Assembly: GCF_009668025.1 (NCBI RefSeq)
Contig: NZ_WJXZ01000002.1
Span: 668,467 to 732,466 of the forward strand
Length of the DNA stretch: 64,000 bases
Reading direction: 5' to 3'
Origin: Larkinella terrae
GTDB taxonomy: Bacteria; Bacteroidota; Bacteroidia; Cytophagales; Spirosomataceae
The notes under the pieces are model-generated. The model saw nothing but the letters and a program-made list of their open reading frames with translations, made no database searches and was not told where the DNA came from. Below, one piece after another: positions 25,690-33,867 of the stretch; the stretch's first letter is position 1; each line of letters opens with the position of its first letter. A program made the position numbers and the translations under genes.

Positions 25690-26940
25690 TCACAAAACGC
25701 TGCCGACCAGGGCGGTTTTCTTTACCTGCCGGGCGATCCACCAGAACAGGCTGGCCGAAACCAGACAAAGACCCATGACCACTACCCAAAGCATCGGAAA
25801 ACCGGCCCAGGCCACCACCTGCGAGCCAATGGCCGGGGCCGTAATCTGGGCAACGGCGTAGGCCATTGAATACAAGGCCAAATATTGCCCCCGGTTTTGT
25901 GCAGTAGCCCGTTCCACCGTGAACGACTGCATAAAAGGCATCGACAGCATCTCGCCGAAAGTGTTGATAAACACCGAGATAACCGCCAGAAACGGCCAGA
26001 TTCCGGCATTCAGCAGCAGGTATGACAAGCCAACGAGCAGGGCACCAAAGCCAATAATGGTCCCTTTTTGGCGGGCATATCGTTTTTCGACGGCAAACAC
26101 CAGCGCCATTTCGGTAAACACAATCATCAGGCCGTTCATGGTCATCAGCAACCCGATTTCGGTTTCTTTCAGGTGCAAAATCTGTTTGAAATACAGCGGA
26201 GCCATGCTGAATAATTGCCAGAATCCAATGGCAAACAAAACCGTAGCGCCCACAAAAATCAGGAACAACGAATCCCGGTACGCCGACGAGCTTCCTTCGG
26301 TGGGCAGCCCGGTTTCGGGAGTGGCCGCCACGGATCGGTCAGGAACCGGTAAATAGGCCCGCAAAACGCCCGCAGCCAGGATGCAAGTCAGGCCATCGAC
26401 CCAGAACAAAAGCCGGTAGTCGATGCTCGCCAGGTAGCCGCCCAAACCGCCCCCGAGCGACCAGCCGAGGTTGATCGCCAGTCGATTGAGCGAATAAGCC
26501 CGGGTGCGGTTTTCGGGAACGCTGTAATACGCGATGGCCGACGAAACCGCCGGACGAAACGCGTCGCCCAGCAGCGTGTAGACGAACACCACCCCGCACA
26601 TGGTGTAGAAATGGTGCGCGAACTGTAAGAAAATCAGGAAGAAACCAGAAATCAGCAGGCTAAAAAACTGAACCGGATAGAAACCGAACTGATCGGAAAG
26701 ACGGCCACCGAGGAACGTACCGAACAGCGCCCCCGCGCCGTAAACTGTCATCACCAGACCGGCTTCCGTGACGCTGTAATGCAGATGCTGCGTCAGGTAG
26801 AGCGTCAGATACGGCAACACCATCGTGCCGGAGCGGTTGATGAGCATGACTCCGCCCAGCAACCACACCGGCACGGGTAATCCCCGGTACGCATCCCGAT
26901 ACAAACGTAGACTACGGCCAATCATGACCGCAAAGGTCAA
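25690..26940 (-). CDS. MFS transporter
   Basis: 416 residues, with about twelve hydrophobic helices. The first loop contains GGRLSDQFGFYP and the first helix NRSGTMVLPYLTLYLTQHLHYS. The family includes drug and sugar exporters; the substrate cannot be assigned. It precedes argH on minus, with a small gap. Confidence 0.85.
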   Translation of the reverse strand: MTFAVMIGRSLRLYRDAYRGLPVPVWLLGGVMLINRSGTMVLPYLTLYLTQHLHYSVTEAGLVMTVYGAGALFGTFLGGRLSDQFGFYPVQFFSLLISGFFLIFLQFAHHFYTMCGVVFVYTLLGDAFRPAVSSAIAYYSVPENRTRAYSLNRLAINLGWSLGGGLGGYLASIDYRLLFWVDGLTCILAAGVLRAYLPVPDRSVAATPETGLPTEGSSSAYRDSLFLIFVGATVLFAIGFWQLFSMAPLYFKQILHLKETEIGLLMTMNGLMIVFTEMALVFAVEKRYARQKGTIIGFGALLVGLSYLLLNAGIWPFLAVISVFINTFGEMLSMPFMQSFTVERATAQNRGQYLALYSMAYAVAQITAPAIGSQVVAWAGFPMLWVVVMGLCLVSASLFWWIARQVKKTALVGSVL

Positions 26941-26988
26941 GGGTTGGCGGGGAATAAAAAAGAAGGATTGCGTATCCGGCCGCGATAA

Positions 26989-27627
26989 TTATTTCTTCGC
27001 CAGCTCCTGCAGGCGGATGTTGCGCCAGCGCACCTCCATCGGCCGCTGCACTTTGGTGCCGTGTACCTGGAGGGCAATAAAACCGCTCGTGGCCAGCGTG
27101 TCGGTGTAGTCGGTGGTCTGGACGCCGTTCAGGAAGATTTTGACTTTTTTACCCAACGCTTCGATCCGGTATTTGTTCCAGTCAAACTTTTTGAAGGCTT
27201 TTTGCCCCGTCGGATTGTTTTTCAGATCGACCAGCCAGCCGCGCCGGGCTTCGTCGTATAAACCGCCACTCCAGGCGCGGGCCGCCGGGTCGATCTCGGC
27301 CTGATACCCGTGAACGCGGCCGTTTTTGAAATCCGGGCGACTTTCACTCCGGAACTGAATCCCGGAATTCATCCCCGTGTCGACTTTTACTTCCAGTTCC
27401 AGAATGAAATCGTCGTAGTTTTTATCGGTACAGAGGAAGGTATTCTGAGATCCGGGTTTTGAAATGCCGACCACTTCGCCGTTCTCGACGCGGTAGTCGT
27501 TTTTGACCTGCTCCCCGCGAATCGTCCAGCCGGTGAAGTCTTTCCCGTTGAAGAGCCTGACCCATTTTTCTTTCTGAAAGGAGCAGAAAACGAGCGTAAT
27601 CGAGAGCGCGACGAGGAGTTTTTTCAT
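26989..27627 (-). CDS. Secreted DUF1080 (3-keto-disaccharide hydrolase-like) protein
   Basis: About 212 residues. Start chosen at MKKLLVALSITLVFCSF, a signal peptide; a longer in-frame start at 27684 would run into the preceding repeat. The DUF1080 domain is clear: WVRLFNGKDFTGW, YRVENGEVVGISK, LELEVKVDTGMNSGIQFRS, RIEALGKKVKIFLNG and SGFIALQVHGTK. Members adopt a concanavalin-like fold and one subgroup hydrolyses 3-keto-glycosides. A second DUF1080 protein of different sequence lies at 48427. Confidence 0.88.
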   Translation of the reverse strand: MKKLLVALSITLVFCSFQKEKWVRLFNGKDFTGWTIRGEQVKNDYRVENGEVVGISKPGSQNTFLCTDKNYDDFILELEVKVDTGMNSGIQFRSESRPDFKNGRVHGYQAEIDPAARAWSGGLYDEARRGWLVDLKNNPTGQKAFKKFDWNKYRIEALGKKVKIFLNGVQTTDYTDTLATSGFIALQVHGTKVQRPMEVRWRNIRLQELAKK

Positions 27628-27640
27628 GAGTTTTAAAAAG

Positions 27641-27672
27641 GATTGTTTCTCCGCTAAACTCTGCGAAACAAC
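27641..27672. repeat. Short relative of the 37.9-kb hairpin arm
   Basis: CTCCGCTAAACTCTGCGAAACA (27649-27670) matches 21 of 22 bases of the hairpin arm at 37980-38001, 10 kb away. Here there is only one arm, though GTTTC and GAAAC can pair within it. Confidence 0.55.
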
Positions 27673-27680
27673 TTTTTTAC

Positions 27681-28259
27681 TCACTCCGGATTCACAAAAA
27701 TCTTCGGATCGGAGATTAATGCGCGGTGTTCTTCCAGAAACTGCTTGAAAAGCCTGATCTCTTCGAGCTGTTTTTCAATGGGATGCGTCAGTGAATAGCT
27801 CTCGACGTACACCTCCTTAAAATCCGTGATTAAATATTCCATCAACCGGATACCGCGTTTTTTCAGCGCGTGGAGGTATAGGTTCTGGTGGTTAAACGCA
27901 AACCGGGGGTGTTGGTACGAAGCGGTGGTTTTGATATCGACGGCTTTGAATTTCCCGATCAGATCGACGTAGCCATAGAACAGCACGTCGTCGATCTCGT
28001 ATTGGCAGTACACCTGGGTTTCAACGATGGGCCGGGGCAGGTGACGGCGGAATTTTTCGAGAATGTCCGGGCTAAACCGCTCCTCTTCCTCCCCTTTGAT
28101 AACGGCATCTTCAAACCGCACCCCGCGTTCCTGCGCCACCGTGGCCGGTGCCGGAACCCGGTTGATGGTATCGAGCAATTGTTGCATCGTGAAGTTGCCC
28201 CCGGACAAGTAGCGGGAAAAAGTGTTCAGCAGGGTCGGATAAAAGCGGTATTTGATCAT
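27681..28259 (-). CDS. PD-(D/E)xK nuclease superfamily protein
   Basis: About 192 residues from MIKYRFYPTLLNTF (an ATG at 28298 is also in frame). The RecB/Cas4-like nuclease core is visible: VETQVYCQYEI, GYVDLIGKFKAVDIKTT (Asp, then D-x-K) and a following Gln-rich helix NHQNLYLHAL. Unlike Cas4 it has no visible Cys cluster. A standalone exonuclease-like protein; role unknown. It is followed by the DUF1080 gene and preceded by the YdcZ-like gene. Confidence 0.78.
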   Translation of the reverse strand: MIKYRFYPTLLNTFSRYLSGGNFTMQQLLDTINRVPAPATVAQERGVRFEDAVIKGEEEERFSPDILEKFRRHLPRPIVETQVYCQYEIDDVLFYGYVDLIGKFKAVDIKTTASYQHPRFAFNHQNLYLHALKKRGIRLMEYLITDFKEVYVESYSLTHPIEKQLEEIRLFKQFLEEHRALISDPKIFVNPE

Positions 28260-28304
28260 GGTAACCAGGGAACACGGTTTGCCACCGGAATTGTTCACGG
28301 GCGG

Positions 28305-28748
28305 CTAATTCTTCACCACCAGCACCACACCCAGAATGATCAGCAGAACGCCCATCAGTCGCCAGATGGTCAGGCCGTGTTCCTTAAAACCGAGCAAACC
28401 GTAATGATCAAGAATAACAGCCGCCAGCAACTGACCCGCGACGCTCAGGCTGAGGAGGTTACCCGCCCCGATGCGCGGTACGGTAATGATCACCGTCGTG
28501 ACGTAAATCGCTCCCAGCAAACCGCCGGTCCATTTCCACCAGCTGATATCGCGCACGGCGTCGTAGGTGGGAACGGGCGCTCGGAGGGCCAGACTCATCA
28601 CTGTCAGGACCACAAAACCGGAGCCGAATGAGATGAGTGCCGCCTGAATGGGATGGGCCAGCGCCTGCCGCAATTGGGAGTTAACGCCCGATTGTACGCT
28701 CGTCGCAATTCCAACCAGAAAGGCAAAAATGAAGTAAAGAATATTCAT
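28305..28748 (-). CDS. YdcZ/DUF606-type DMT membrane protein
   Basis: 147 residues, with five hydrophobic helices: an N-terminal MNILYFIFAFLVGIATSVQSG, then ALISFGSGFVVLTVM and a C-terminal GVLLIILGVVLVVKN. Hallmarks of DUF606 (QSGVNSQLRQ and WWKWTGGLLGAIYVT) fit. These small proteins work as half-size drug/metabolite transporters, often as pairs. No partner copy is adjacent. Confidence 0.85.
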   Translation of the reverse strand: MNILYFIFAFLVGIATSVQSGVNSQLRQALAHPIQAALISFGSGFVVLTVMSLALRAPVPTYDAVRDISWWKWTGGLLGAIYVTTVIITVPRIGAGNLLSLSVAGQLLAAVILDHYGLLGFKEHGLTIWRLMGVLLIILGVVLVVKN

Positions 28749-28749
28749 A

Positions 28750-28832
28750 AATGAAATGATGAATGATGAACGATGAATTATGAACGGGCTGGCGCAAGTA
28801 ATCCATCATTCATAATCCATCATTCATAATTT
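28750..28832. repeat. Imperfect hairpin repeat of the ATGA type
   Basis: Words such as ATGATGAATGATGAACGATG (left, 28755-28785) are answered by CATCATTCATAATCCATCATTC (right, 28804-28830), giving an imperfect stem of about 24 bp. It ends in a T-run after 28827. It lies between manA and the YdcZ-like gene. The words resemble the hairpin at 12137-12192. Confidence 0.6.
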
Positions 28833-29810
28833 TTAAGGCACATAAGATTCCAGGACCGTCATGTCGCCGTCGGGGAGGAGCGTGACTTGTTTGGCTGTGG
28901 CCGGGAGTAACGCACACTGGCCCATTTTCAGCGGAATCCGGTGGCCGTCACCGGTTTCGATCGTGAGTGAACCGCCTACGCAAACCAGGATGACAAACGA
29001 GTCCAGGTGGCTGTAATCGTGCAGCACTTCCTGATCGAAATTCAGGACGTTAGTGACAAAATAATCACTCGTGACGGCGTTGACGCTCGCATTCGGCTGC
29101 GGATCGTACTGCGTTTTGTAGTGATCGTAATGCTGGTAATTGATGGCGTCGACGGCCAGTTCGGTATGAAGTTCGCGTTTCTGTCCTTTGTCGTCGGTGC
29201 GGTCAAAGTCGTAAATCCGGTACGTAATGTCGGACGTTTGCTGGATTTCGGCCAGCAAAATGCCTTTGCCAATGTAGTGAACCCGTCCGGCGGGCAAAAA
29301 GAACACGTCTCCAGCGCTGACCGGTTCGATGTTCAGCAACTCCATTAAAGTATTATCGGCAACGGCTTTTACGTACTCGTTTTTCGTTACTTCCCGATTG
29401 AAGCCGGAGTTCAGCGTGGCACCTTCATCGGCTTCGATGATGTACCACATTTCGGTTTTGCCGAAACTATTGTGTCGCTTTTTCGCCAGCTCGTCGTTCG
29501 GATGCACCTGGATCGAGAGGTCGTCGTTGGCGTCGATGAATTTCACCAGGAGCGGAAATTCGTTGCCAAACCGCTCGTAAACGTGTTTGCCGACCAGCTC
29601 TTCTTTGTATTTTTCCAGCAGTTCCTGCAAGGATTGGCCTTTCAACGGGCCTTCGGCTACAACCGAAATATTGCCCGCAACGCCCGAAATCTCCCACGTT
29701 TCTCCGCAGTTGGGCAGGGGTGCAAAGTCTTTGCCCAGTACGGTTTTTATTTTCTGACCGCCCCAGATTTTATCTTTGAAAATGGTTTCAAACGTAAGTG
29801 GATAAAGCAT
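28833..29810 (-). CDS. manA: Type I mannose-6-phosphate isomerase
   Basis: 325 residues. Phosphomannose isomerase motifs are present: LTFETIFKDKIWGGQKIK at the start, LVKFIDANDDLSIQVHPNDE (zinc ligands), KTEMWYIIEADEGA, and FFLPAGRVHYIGKG. The enzyme interconverts mannose-6-phosphate and fructose-6-phosphate with zinc. It follows the deacetylase gene after 3 bp, so co-transcription is likely. Confidence 0.94.
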   Translation of the reverse strand: MLYPLTFETIFKDKIWGGQKIKTVLGKDFAPLPNCGETWEISGVAGNISVVAEGPLKGQSLQELLEKYKEELVGKHVYERFGNEFPLLVKFIDANDDLSIQVHPNDELAKKRHNSFGKTEMWYIIEADEGATLNSGFNREVTKNEYVKAVADNTLMELLNIEPVSAGDVFFLPAGRVHYIGKGILLAEIQQTSDITYRIYDFDRTDDKGQKRELHTELAVDAINYQHYDHYKTQYDPQPNASVNAVTSDYFVTNVLNFDQEVLHDYSHLDSFVILVCVGGSLTIETGDGHRIPLKMGQCALLPATAKQVTLLPDGDMTVLESYVP

Positions 29811-29813
29811 GGT

Positions 29814-30929
29814 TTACAGGATTTGTTCCAACATTCGAATATATAACTCAATTCCCTGCTCAATTTCCCGCAAATAAATAAATTCATCGGCGGTGTGCGA
29901 TCGTTCGGAGTGGCCGGGGCCGCATTTCAATGACGGGCAATCCAGCAGTGCCTGATCGGAAGTCGTCGGCGAACCGTACGTTTCGCGTTTCAGGGCAATT
30001 CCGGCCAGCACAATCGGATGGTCGAGCGGAATGCTGGACGGTTTCAGCCGAATCGAGCGCGGCTGCACCGTCGAGCGGATGTTTTTCCGAATCGTTTCGA
30101 TGATTTCTTCCAGCGTATACTGCTCCGTTGCCCGTACATCGACCGTAAAGGTGCAGGTGTCGGGCACGACGTTGTGCTGCGAACCGGCGTTGATGATGGT
30201 GACCGACAGTTTGACCGGCCCGAGCGTCGGCGACACTTTCGGGAACGGATTGCTTGTCAGCCATTCAATGTCTTTGATGGCGTAGTAAATCGCGTTATCC
30301 CCTTCGTCGCGGGCGGCATGACCGGATTTGCCTTTGGCCGTACAGTCGAGTACCAGCAGCCCTTTCTCAGCTACGGCGAGGTGCATTTGGGTGGGTTCGC
30401 CCACGATGGCAAAGTCGATGGGCGGCAGTTCCGGCAGGATCAGTTCCAGCCCTTCGCGCCCGGATATTTCTTCTTCGGCCGTAGCCGCCATGACGATGTT
30501 ATACGCTAGGTCTTTTTTGTCGTAAAAATGGCAAAACGTGCCGATCAGCGACACCAGACAGCCTCCGGCGTCATTGCTGCCCAAACCGTAGAGCTTTCCT
30601 TCACGCTCGATGGGCTGAAAGGGATCGAGCGTCCACGACGCATTGGGCTTGACGGTATCGTGGTGCGAGTTGAGGAGCAGAGTCGGTTTGGCGGGGTCAA
30701 AAAACCGGTTGTGGGTCCAGACGTTATTTTTCGTCCGTTTATAGGGAATGCTCCGCTGGCGGAAAAACTGCTCGATGATCTGGGCGGTACGGTCTTCTTC
30801 CCGGCTGAGCGAAGGCGTTGCGATCAGCCGCTTCAGCAGGTCGATGGCCGACTCGGTTTGGGTTTCCAGGGAGTACGCCGTCAGTTGTTTCGACTTGGCA
30901 CCTCCCGACCTGGGGACGTTATTCTTCAT
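29814..30929 (-). CDS. M20 family deacetylase of the ArgE type
   Basis: 371 residues. M20 metallopeptidase metal motifs are visible: LLLNSHHDTVKPN (His, Asp), LGSNDAGGCLVSL (Asp), ATAEEEISGREG (Glu-Glu) and a C-terminal CGPGHSERSHTADEF. In Bacteroidetes this branch includes acetylornithine and N-acetylcitrulline deacetylases of arginine synthesis; the presence of argH in the same run supports this (inference). It overlaps the start of the trypsin-like gene by 11 bp and is 3 bp from manA. Confidence 0.85.
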   Translation of the reverse strand: MKNNVPRSGGAKSKQLTAYSLETQTESAIDLLKRLIATPSLSREEDRTAQIIEQFFRQRSIPYKRTKNNVWTHNRFFDPAKPTLLLNSHHDTVKPNASWTLDPFQPIEREGKLYGLGSNDAGGCLVSLIGTFCHFYDKKDLAYNIVMAATAEEEISGREGLELILPELPPIDFAIVGEPTQMHLAVAEKGLLVLDCTAKGKSGHAARDEGDNAIYYAIKDIEWLTSNPFPKVSPTLGPVKLSVTIINAGSQHNVVPDTCTFTVDVRATEQYTLEEIIETIRKNIRSTVQPRSIRLKPSSIPLDHPIVLAGIALKRETYGSPTTSDQALLDCPSLKCGPGHSERSHTADEFIYLREIEQGIELYIRMLEQIL

Positions 30930-31803
30930 AATATTTTATTCTCAAATCTCGCAGGAACTTCTTGATAATGTCAACGTGAACACACTGCCCAACGTTCAGA
31001 AAGGGGTAGTTCGATACGCGGGTCTGGCGGCCGTTGACAATTACGTTGTGGTCTTCGATGTCGAAACCGAGGTGCAGATGGCGGGTTGAGCTTTGCATGC
31101 CGTAAATGACGCCGTTGGTATCGAAAAGCGGTCCGCCACTTTGTCCCCGCAAACCGGGCGTACTCATCTCAACGCCAACAATTTCGCCGTTCTCGGCCCG
31201 CAGGCGCGTCACGATGCCATCGATGGGAAAGCGGGGCGTGTTGCTGCGTCCTTCGGTGGTCCACTCGATGTCGTCGGTTTCGGGGTTAAAGCGGTAATTG
31301 GTGAATTCCGGGAACGGATACCCTAACCGGCATAAACTACGGCCCTGCTTAATTTTGCTGCTGTCGCGCAGAAAAACCGCATACGAGTTGTACTTAACCT
31401 GGTTATATCCCTTGAACTGAATCACGGCCAGATCCTGCGTGGCGTGAAAATGGTACGTTATTTCCGTGAACTGATCGACCGAATTGACAAACTGGTTTTT
31501 AACCCGAATGATACTTTCCTGACGCAGATTGTACTTTTTTTCCAGCTCTTCCAATCGCCGGGTCTGGTTTTTATCACGAGGTATCGAACGGCGTTCCCCC
31601 TGAAACTTGACATAGTTTTGGTGGATGTTGTCAGAATTGATCAATTGTTCGGCAACGTGTTTGCAGGTGATGGCGCAAGCCAGTTCGTTCACGAAAAACA
31701 TGGTTGAACAGGCCGGAATAACTTCGCTGCTACCATACCGCCGGACAATCGATACTATAGGACGCACAAAAGGGTCGACCCGCTCAATGGCTTCAACAAA
31801 CAT
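30919..31803 (-). CDS. Trypsin-like serine protease
   Basis: About 294 residues from MFVEAIERVDPFVRPI (an ATG at 31830 is in frame). The chymotrypsin-fold triad is visible: His49 (ITCKHV), Asp124 (QDLAVIQF) and Ser222 (GLRGQSGGPLFD). No signal peptide or PDZ domain is present, so it probably acts in the cytoplasm. The C-terminal KKFLRDLRIKYYEE is basic. Its last 11 bp overlap the start of the deacetylase, an unusual pairing of a protease with an amino-acid synthesis gene. Confidence 0.85.
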   Translation of the reverse strand: MFVEAIERVDPFVRPIVSIVRRYGSSEVIPACSTMFFVNELACAITCKHVAEQLINSDNIHQNYVKFQGERRSIPRDKNQTRRLEELEKKYNLRQESIIRVKNQFVNSVDQFTEITYHFHATQDLAVIQFKGYNQVKYNSYAVFLRDSSKIKQGRSLCRLGYPFPEFTNYRFNPETDDIEWTTEGRSNTPRFPIDGIVTRLRAENGEIVGVEMSTPGLRGQSGGPLFDTNGVIYGMQSSTRHLHLGFDIEDHNVIVNGRQTRVSNYPFLNVGQCVHVDIIKKFLRDLRIKYYEE

Positions 31804-31957
31804 AATCTCGGTGGTAAAACAAGCACGCAAGATAACAAATCCAATGATTGATCGGACGGGCGATGCGAATTCCGGACCTCAGCAGCCCAACAATTGCGTG
31901 TTTTTACCGGAATCGCATGGCATGAACGCCGACGCACGCCGGGTCGATCGGTGGCGT

Positions 31958-32671
31958 TTATAACAGTTCCGATTTTTTGTCCAGTAACGTCAGAAAACCT
32001 TCAAATTTTTCCCGATAAGAGGCACCGAGCGGAATTTTTGTTGAGCCAACAAATATATTCCGATAATTGTAACTATTGATTTTTGATAAATTAATCAGGT
32101 AAGACTTATGAATTCGGAGGAATTTCTGGGCGGGTAACAGGTTTTCAAGGTGTGAAATGATTTCGTTGACCACAACGACTTTCTGGTTGATAAATACTTT
32201 GCAATACGTACCAAAGGCCTGTATATAATCAATGGCGTCGAAATCGAACCGTTGCATGGAATGGCCCACCTTCAGAAAAGCGAACTGTTCCGCGGTCAGA
32301 CTGTTTTGGGCAACCTGAATGTCCAGGGCCCGGTTAATCGCCCGGGTTAACCGACTGAAAGAGTACGGTTTGAGCAAGTAATCCACCACGTTGAGATCGA
32401 AACTTTCAACCGCGTATTCCGAGTGCGCACTGGTGACGATAACTGCCAGCGGTTTGGGAAAGGAACGTAACAGATCGAGTCCGGTTTGGTCGGGGAGGTT
32501 AATATCCAGAAAGATAAGGTCGAAATGCTGCTGCTGCAAGGCGGTCATGGCCTCTCCGGCGGTGCCACAAATTTGGGGAGGCATAAAGAACGGCAGCCGG
32601 GAAAGGTACTCCACCAGAATGGATACGGCAGCATCGGAATCGTCTACAATCAGACATTGACGATATTTCAT
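31958..32671 (-). CDS. LytTR family response regulator
   Basis: 237 residues. An N-terminal receiver domain has the acidic pocket (IVDDSDAA), the phosphorylatable Asp56 (LIFLDINLPD) and the switch residues (VIVTSAHSEYA, LLKPYSF). The C-terminal ~100 residues form a LytTR DNA-binding domain (KVVVVNEIISHLENLLPAQKFLRIHKSYLIN). Such regulators usually pair with a membrane histidine kinase (5TM/LytS type), but none is adjacent. About 500 bp of AT-rich DNA lies before it. Confidence 0.93.
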   Translation of the reverse strand: MKYRQCLIVDDSDAAVSILVEYLSRLPFFMPPQICGTAGEAMTALQQQHFDLIFLDINLPDQTGLDLLRSFPKPLAVIVTSAHSEYAVESFDLNVVDYLLKPYSFSRLTRAINRALDIQVAQNSLTAEQFAFLKVGHSMQRFDFDAIDYIQAFGTYCKVFINQKVVVVNEIISHLENLLPAQKFLRIHKSYLINLSKINSYNYRNIFVGSTKIPLGASYREKFEGFLTLLDKKSELL

Positions 32672-33168
32672 AAGGACGTAGTAAAGGTGAATCCGACAGA
32701 GAGAAAAATGTTACTCAGAACTGATACGATGGTAAATATAAATAAACATGTTGTTTGCTCAAAGAACATGCTAGTTATCGTAGCTTATTTTACTCTTAAA
32801 CGTGTTTGTGGAACATTCATGCACTGCTGAGTCTGGTTCGGAATATAATTATTGATTTTCAGGCCACTTAATTTATTCGGCCCCTCTTCTTATTAGTTAA
32901 TGAGTGAAAAAGCAGGTATTTATACTCTGTTTAATCCAGTTTATACCGTTATTCTAATCATTGATATGATTATCATATATCAACACGCTATCTGGCGGGA
33001 AAATTGTATTTAACAATCATGTAAAACTGGTAACATCGCAGTTTATTCCGGTCTGGCAAATCCGCTAAAAGCATCCAGCGTATAGCATGACCGTTGTCCG
33101 GCCAGGATTAGCCTGTTCTACCAGATCGACTTAACCAGAAATCACATTAGTTAAACCTTCTCTGCCTG
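32672..33168. other. AT-rich gap between LytTR and ECF sigma genes
   Basis: This 497-bp stretch between divergent regulator genes is AT-rich and has no supported ORF or exact promoter of the TAnnTTTG form. Its composition and position suggest a control region for both genes. No long repeats were noticed. Confidence 0.4.
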
Positions 33169-33723
33169 ATGAAACGTGTACTAAAAGATGAAGAATTGAT
33201 CGGCTCTTACCTAAACTCTCGTCGCGGGGATTGTTTGGAGGCTTTATACAAGCGCTACGTGCATAAAGTGTACGGCAGTTGCCTGACGTTTACGCGCGAC
33301 CCAATTAAGGCGGAAGACTACACGCATGACATTTTTCTACAGGTTTTTATCAAAATTGACCAGTTTCAGGGGCGATCCGCTTTTTCGACCTGGCTATTTT
33401 CCATTTCGCAGAACTATTGCCGTCAGAAAATTCGGGTCGCCAACCGGATGGATGTCATTGCGATGGATGAGGTGGATATCGACAACCTGCCCGATCAGGA
33501 TGGCAGCGATACCGGGCATGTGATGCTGAACCAACTGGCGATGGTAATGGAAACTATTTCGCCGGATCGGGCGGCTTTGCTTCAACTCAAGTACGTGGAA
33601 AACATTGATGTAACGGATATTGCGCGGCAGTATAACATCAATAACAGCGCGGTGAAAATGCGTTTAAAACGGACGCGCGATCAGGTCGTTGACACCTACA
33701 AAAAGCAGTTTATGGCGGACTGA
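33169..33723 (+). CDS. ECF-type sigma-70 family RNA polymerase sigma factor
   Basis: 184 residues. Region 2 is visible in LEALYKRYVHKVYGSCL, DPIKAEDYTHDIFLQVFIKI and FSTWLFSISQNYCRQKIR; region 4 in RAALLQLKYVENIDVTDIARQYNINNSAVKMRLKRTRDQV. It is followed by no anti-sigma gene and no TonB/FecR partner. It is therefore an orphan ECF sigma factor, divergent from the LytTR regulator. Confidence 0.92.
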   Translation: MKRVLKDEELIGSYLNSRRGDCLEALYKRYVHKVYGSCLTFTRDPIKAEDYTHDIFLQVFIKIDQFQGRSAFSTWLFSISQNYCRQKIRVANRMDVIAMDEVDIDNLPDQDGSDTGHVMLNQLAMVMETISPDRAALLQLKYVENIDVTDIARQYNINNSAVKMRLKRTRDQVVDTYKKQFMAD

Positions 33724-33867
33724 TTTACTGTATTATTACTCATCAGTCTCGTTATTTTTACCAAAAATTAACCAAATATCTTCATAAATTTTTACGGAGG
33801 GTTCCTGACCGGGTCGAAAACCGGGGGTAGGAGCCCTCTGTGCCATTTATAGTGCCGGAATTGCCGG

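Noticed and set aside
33796..33842. Hairpin with AGAGGGCTCCTA/AGGGTTCCT-like arms between the ECF sigma and gluconokinase genes
   Set aside because: The stem is imperfect and has no T-run, so it was not called as a terminator.
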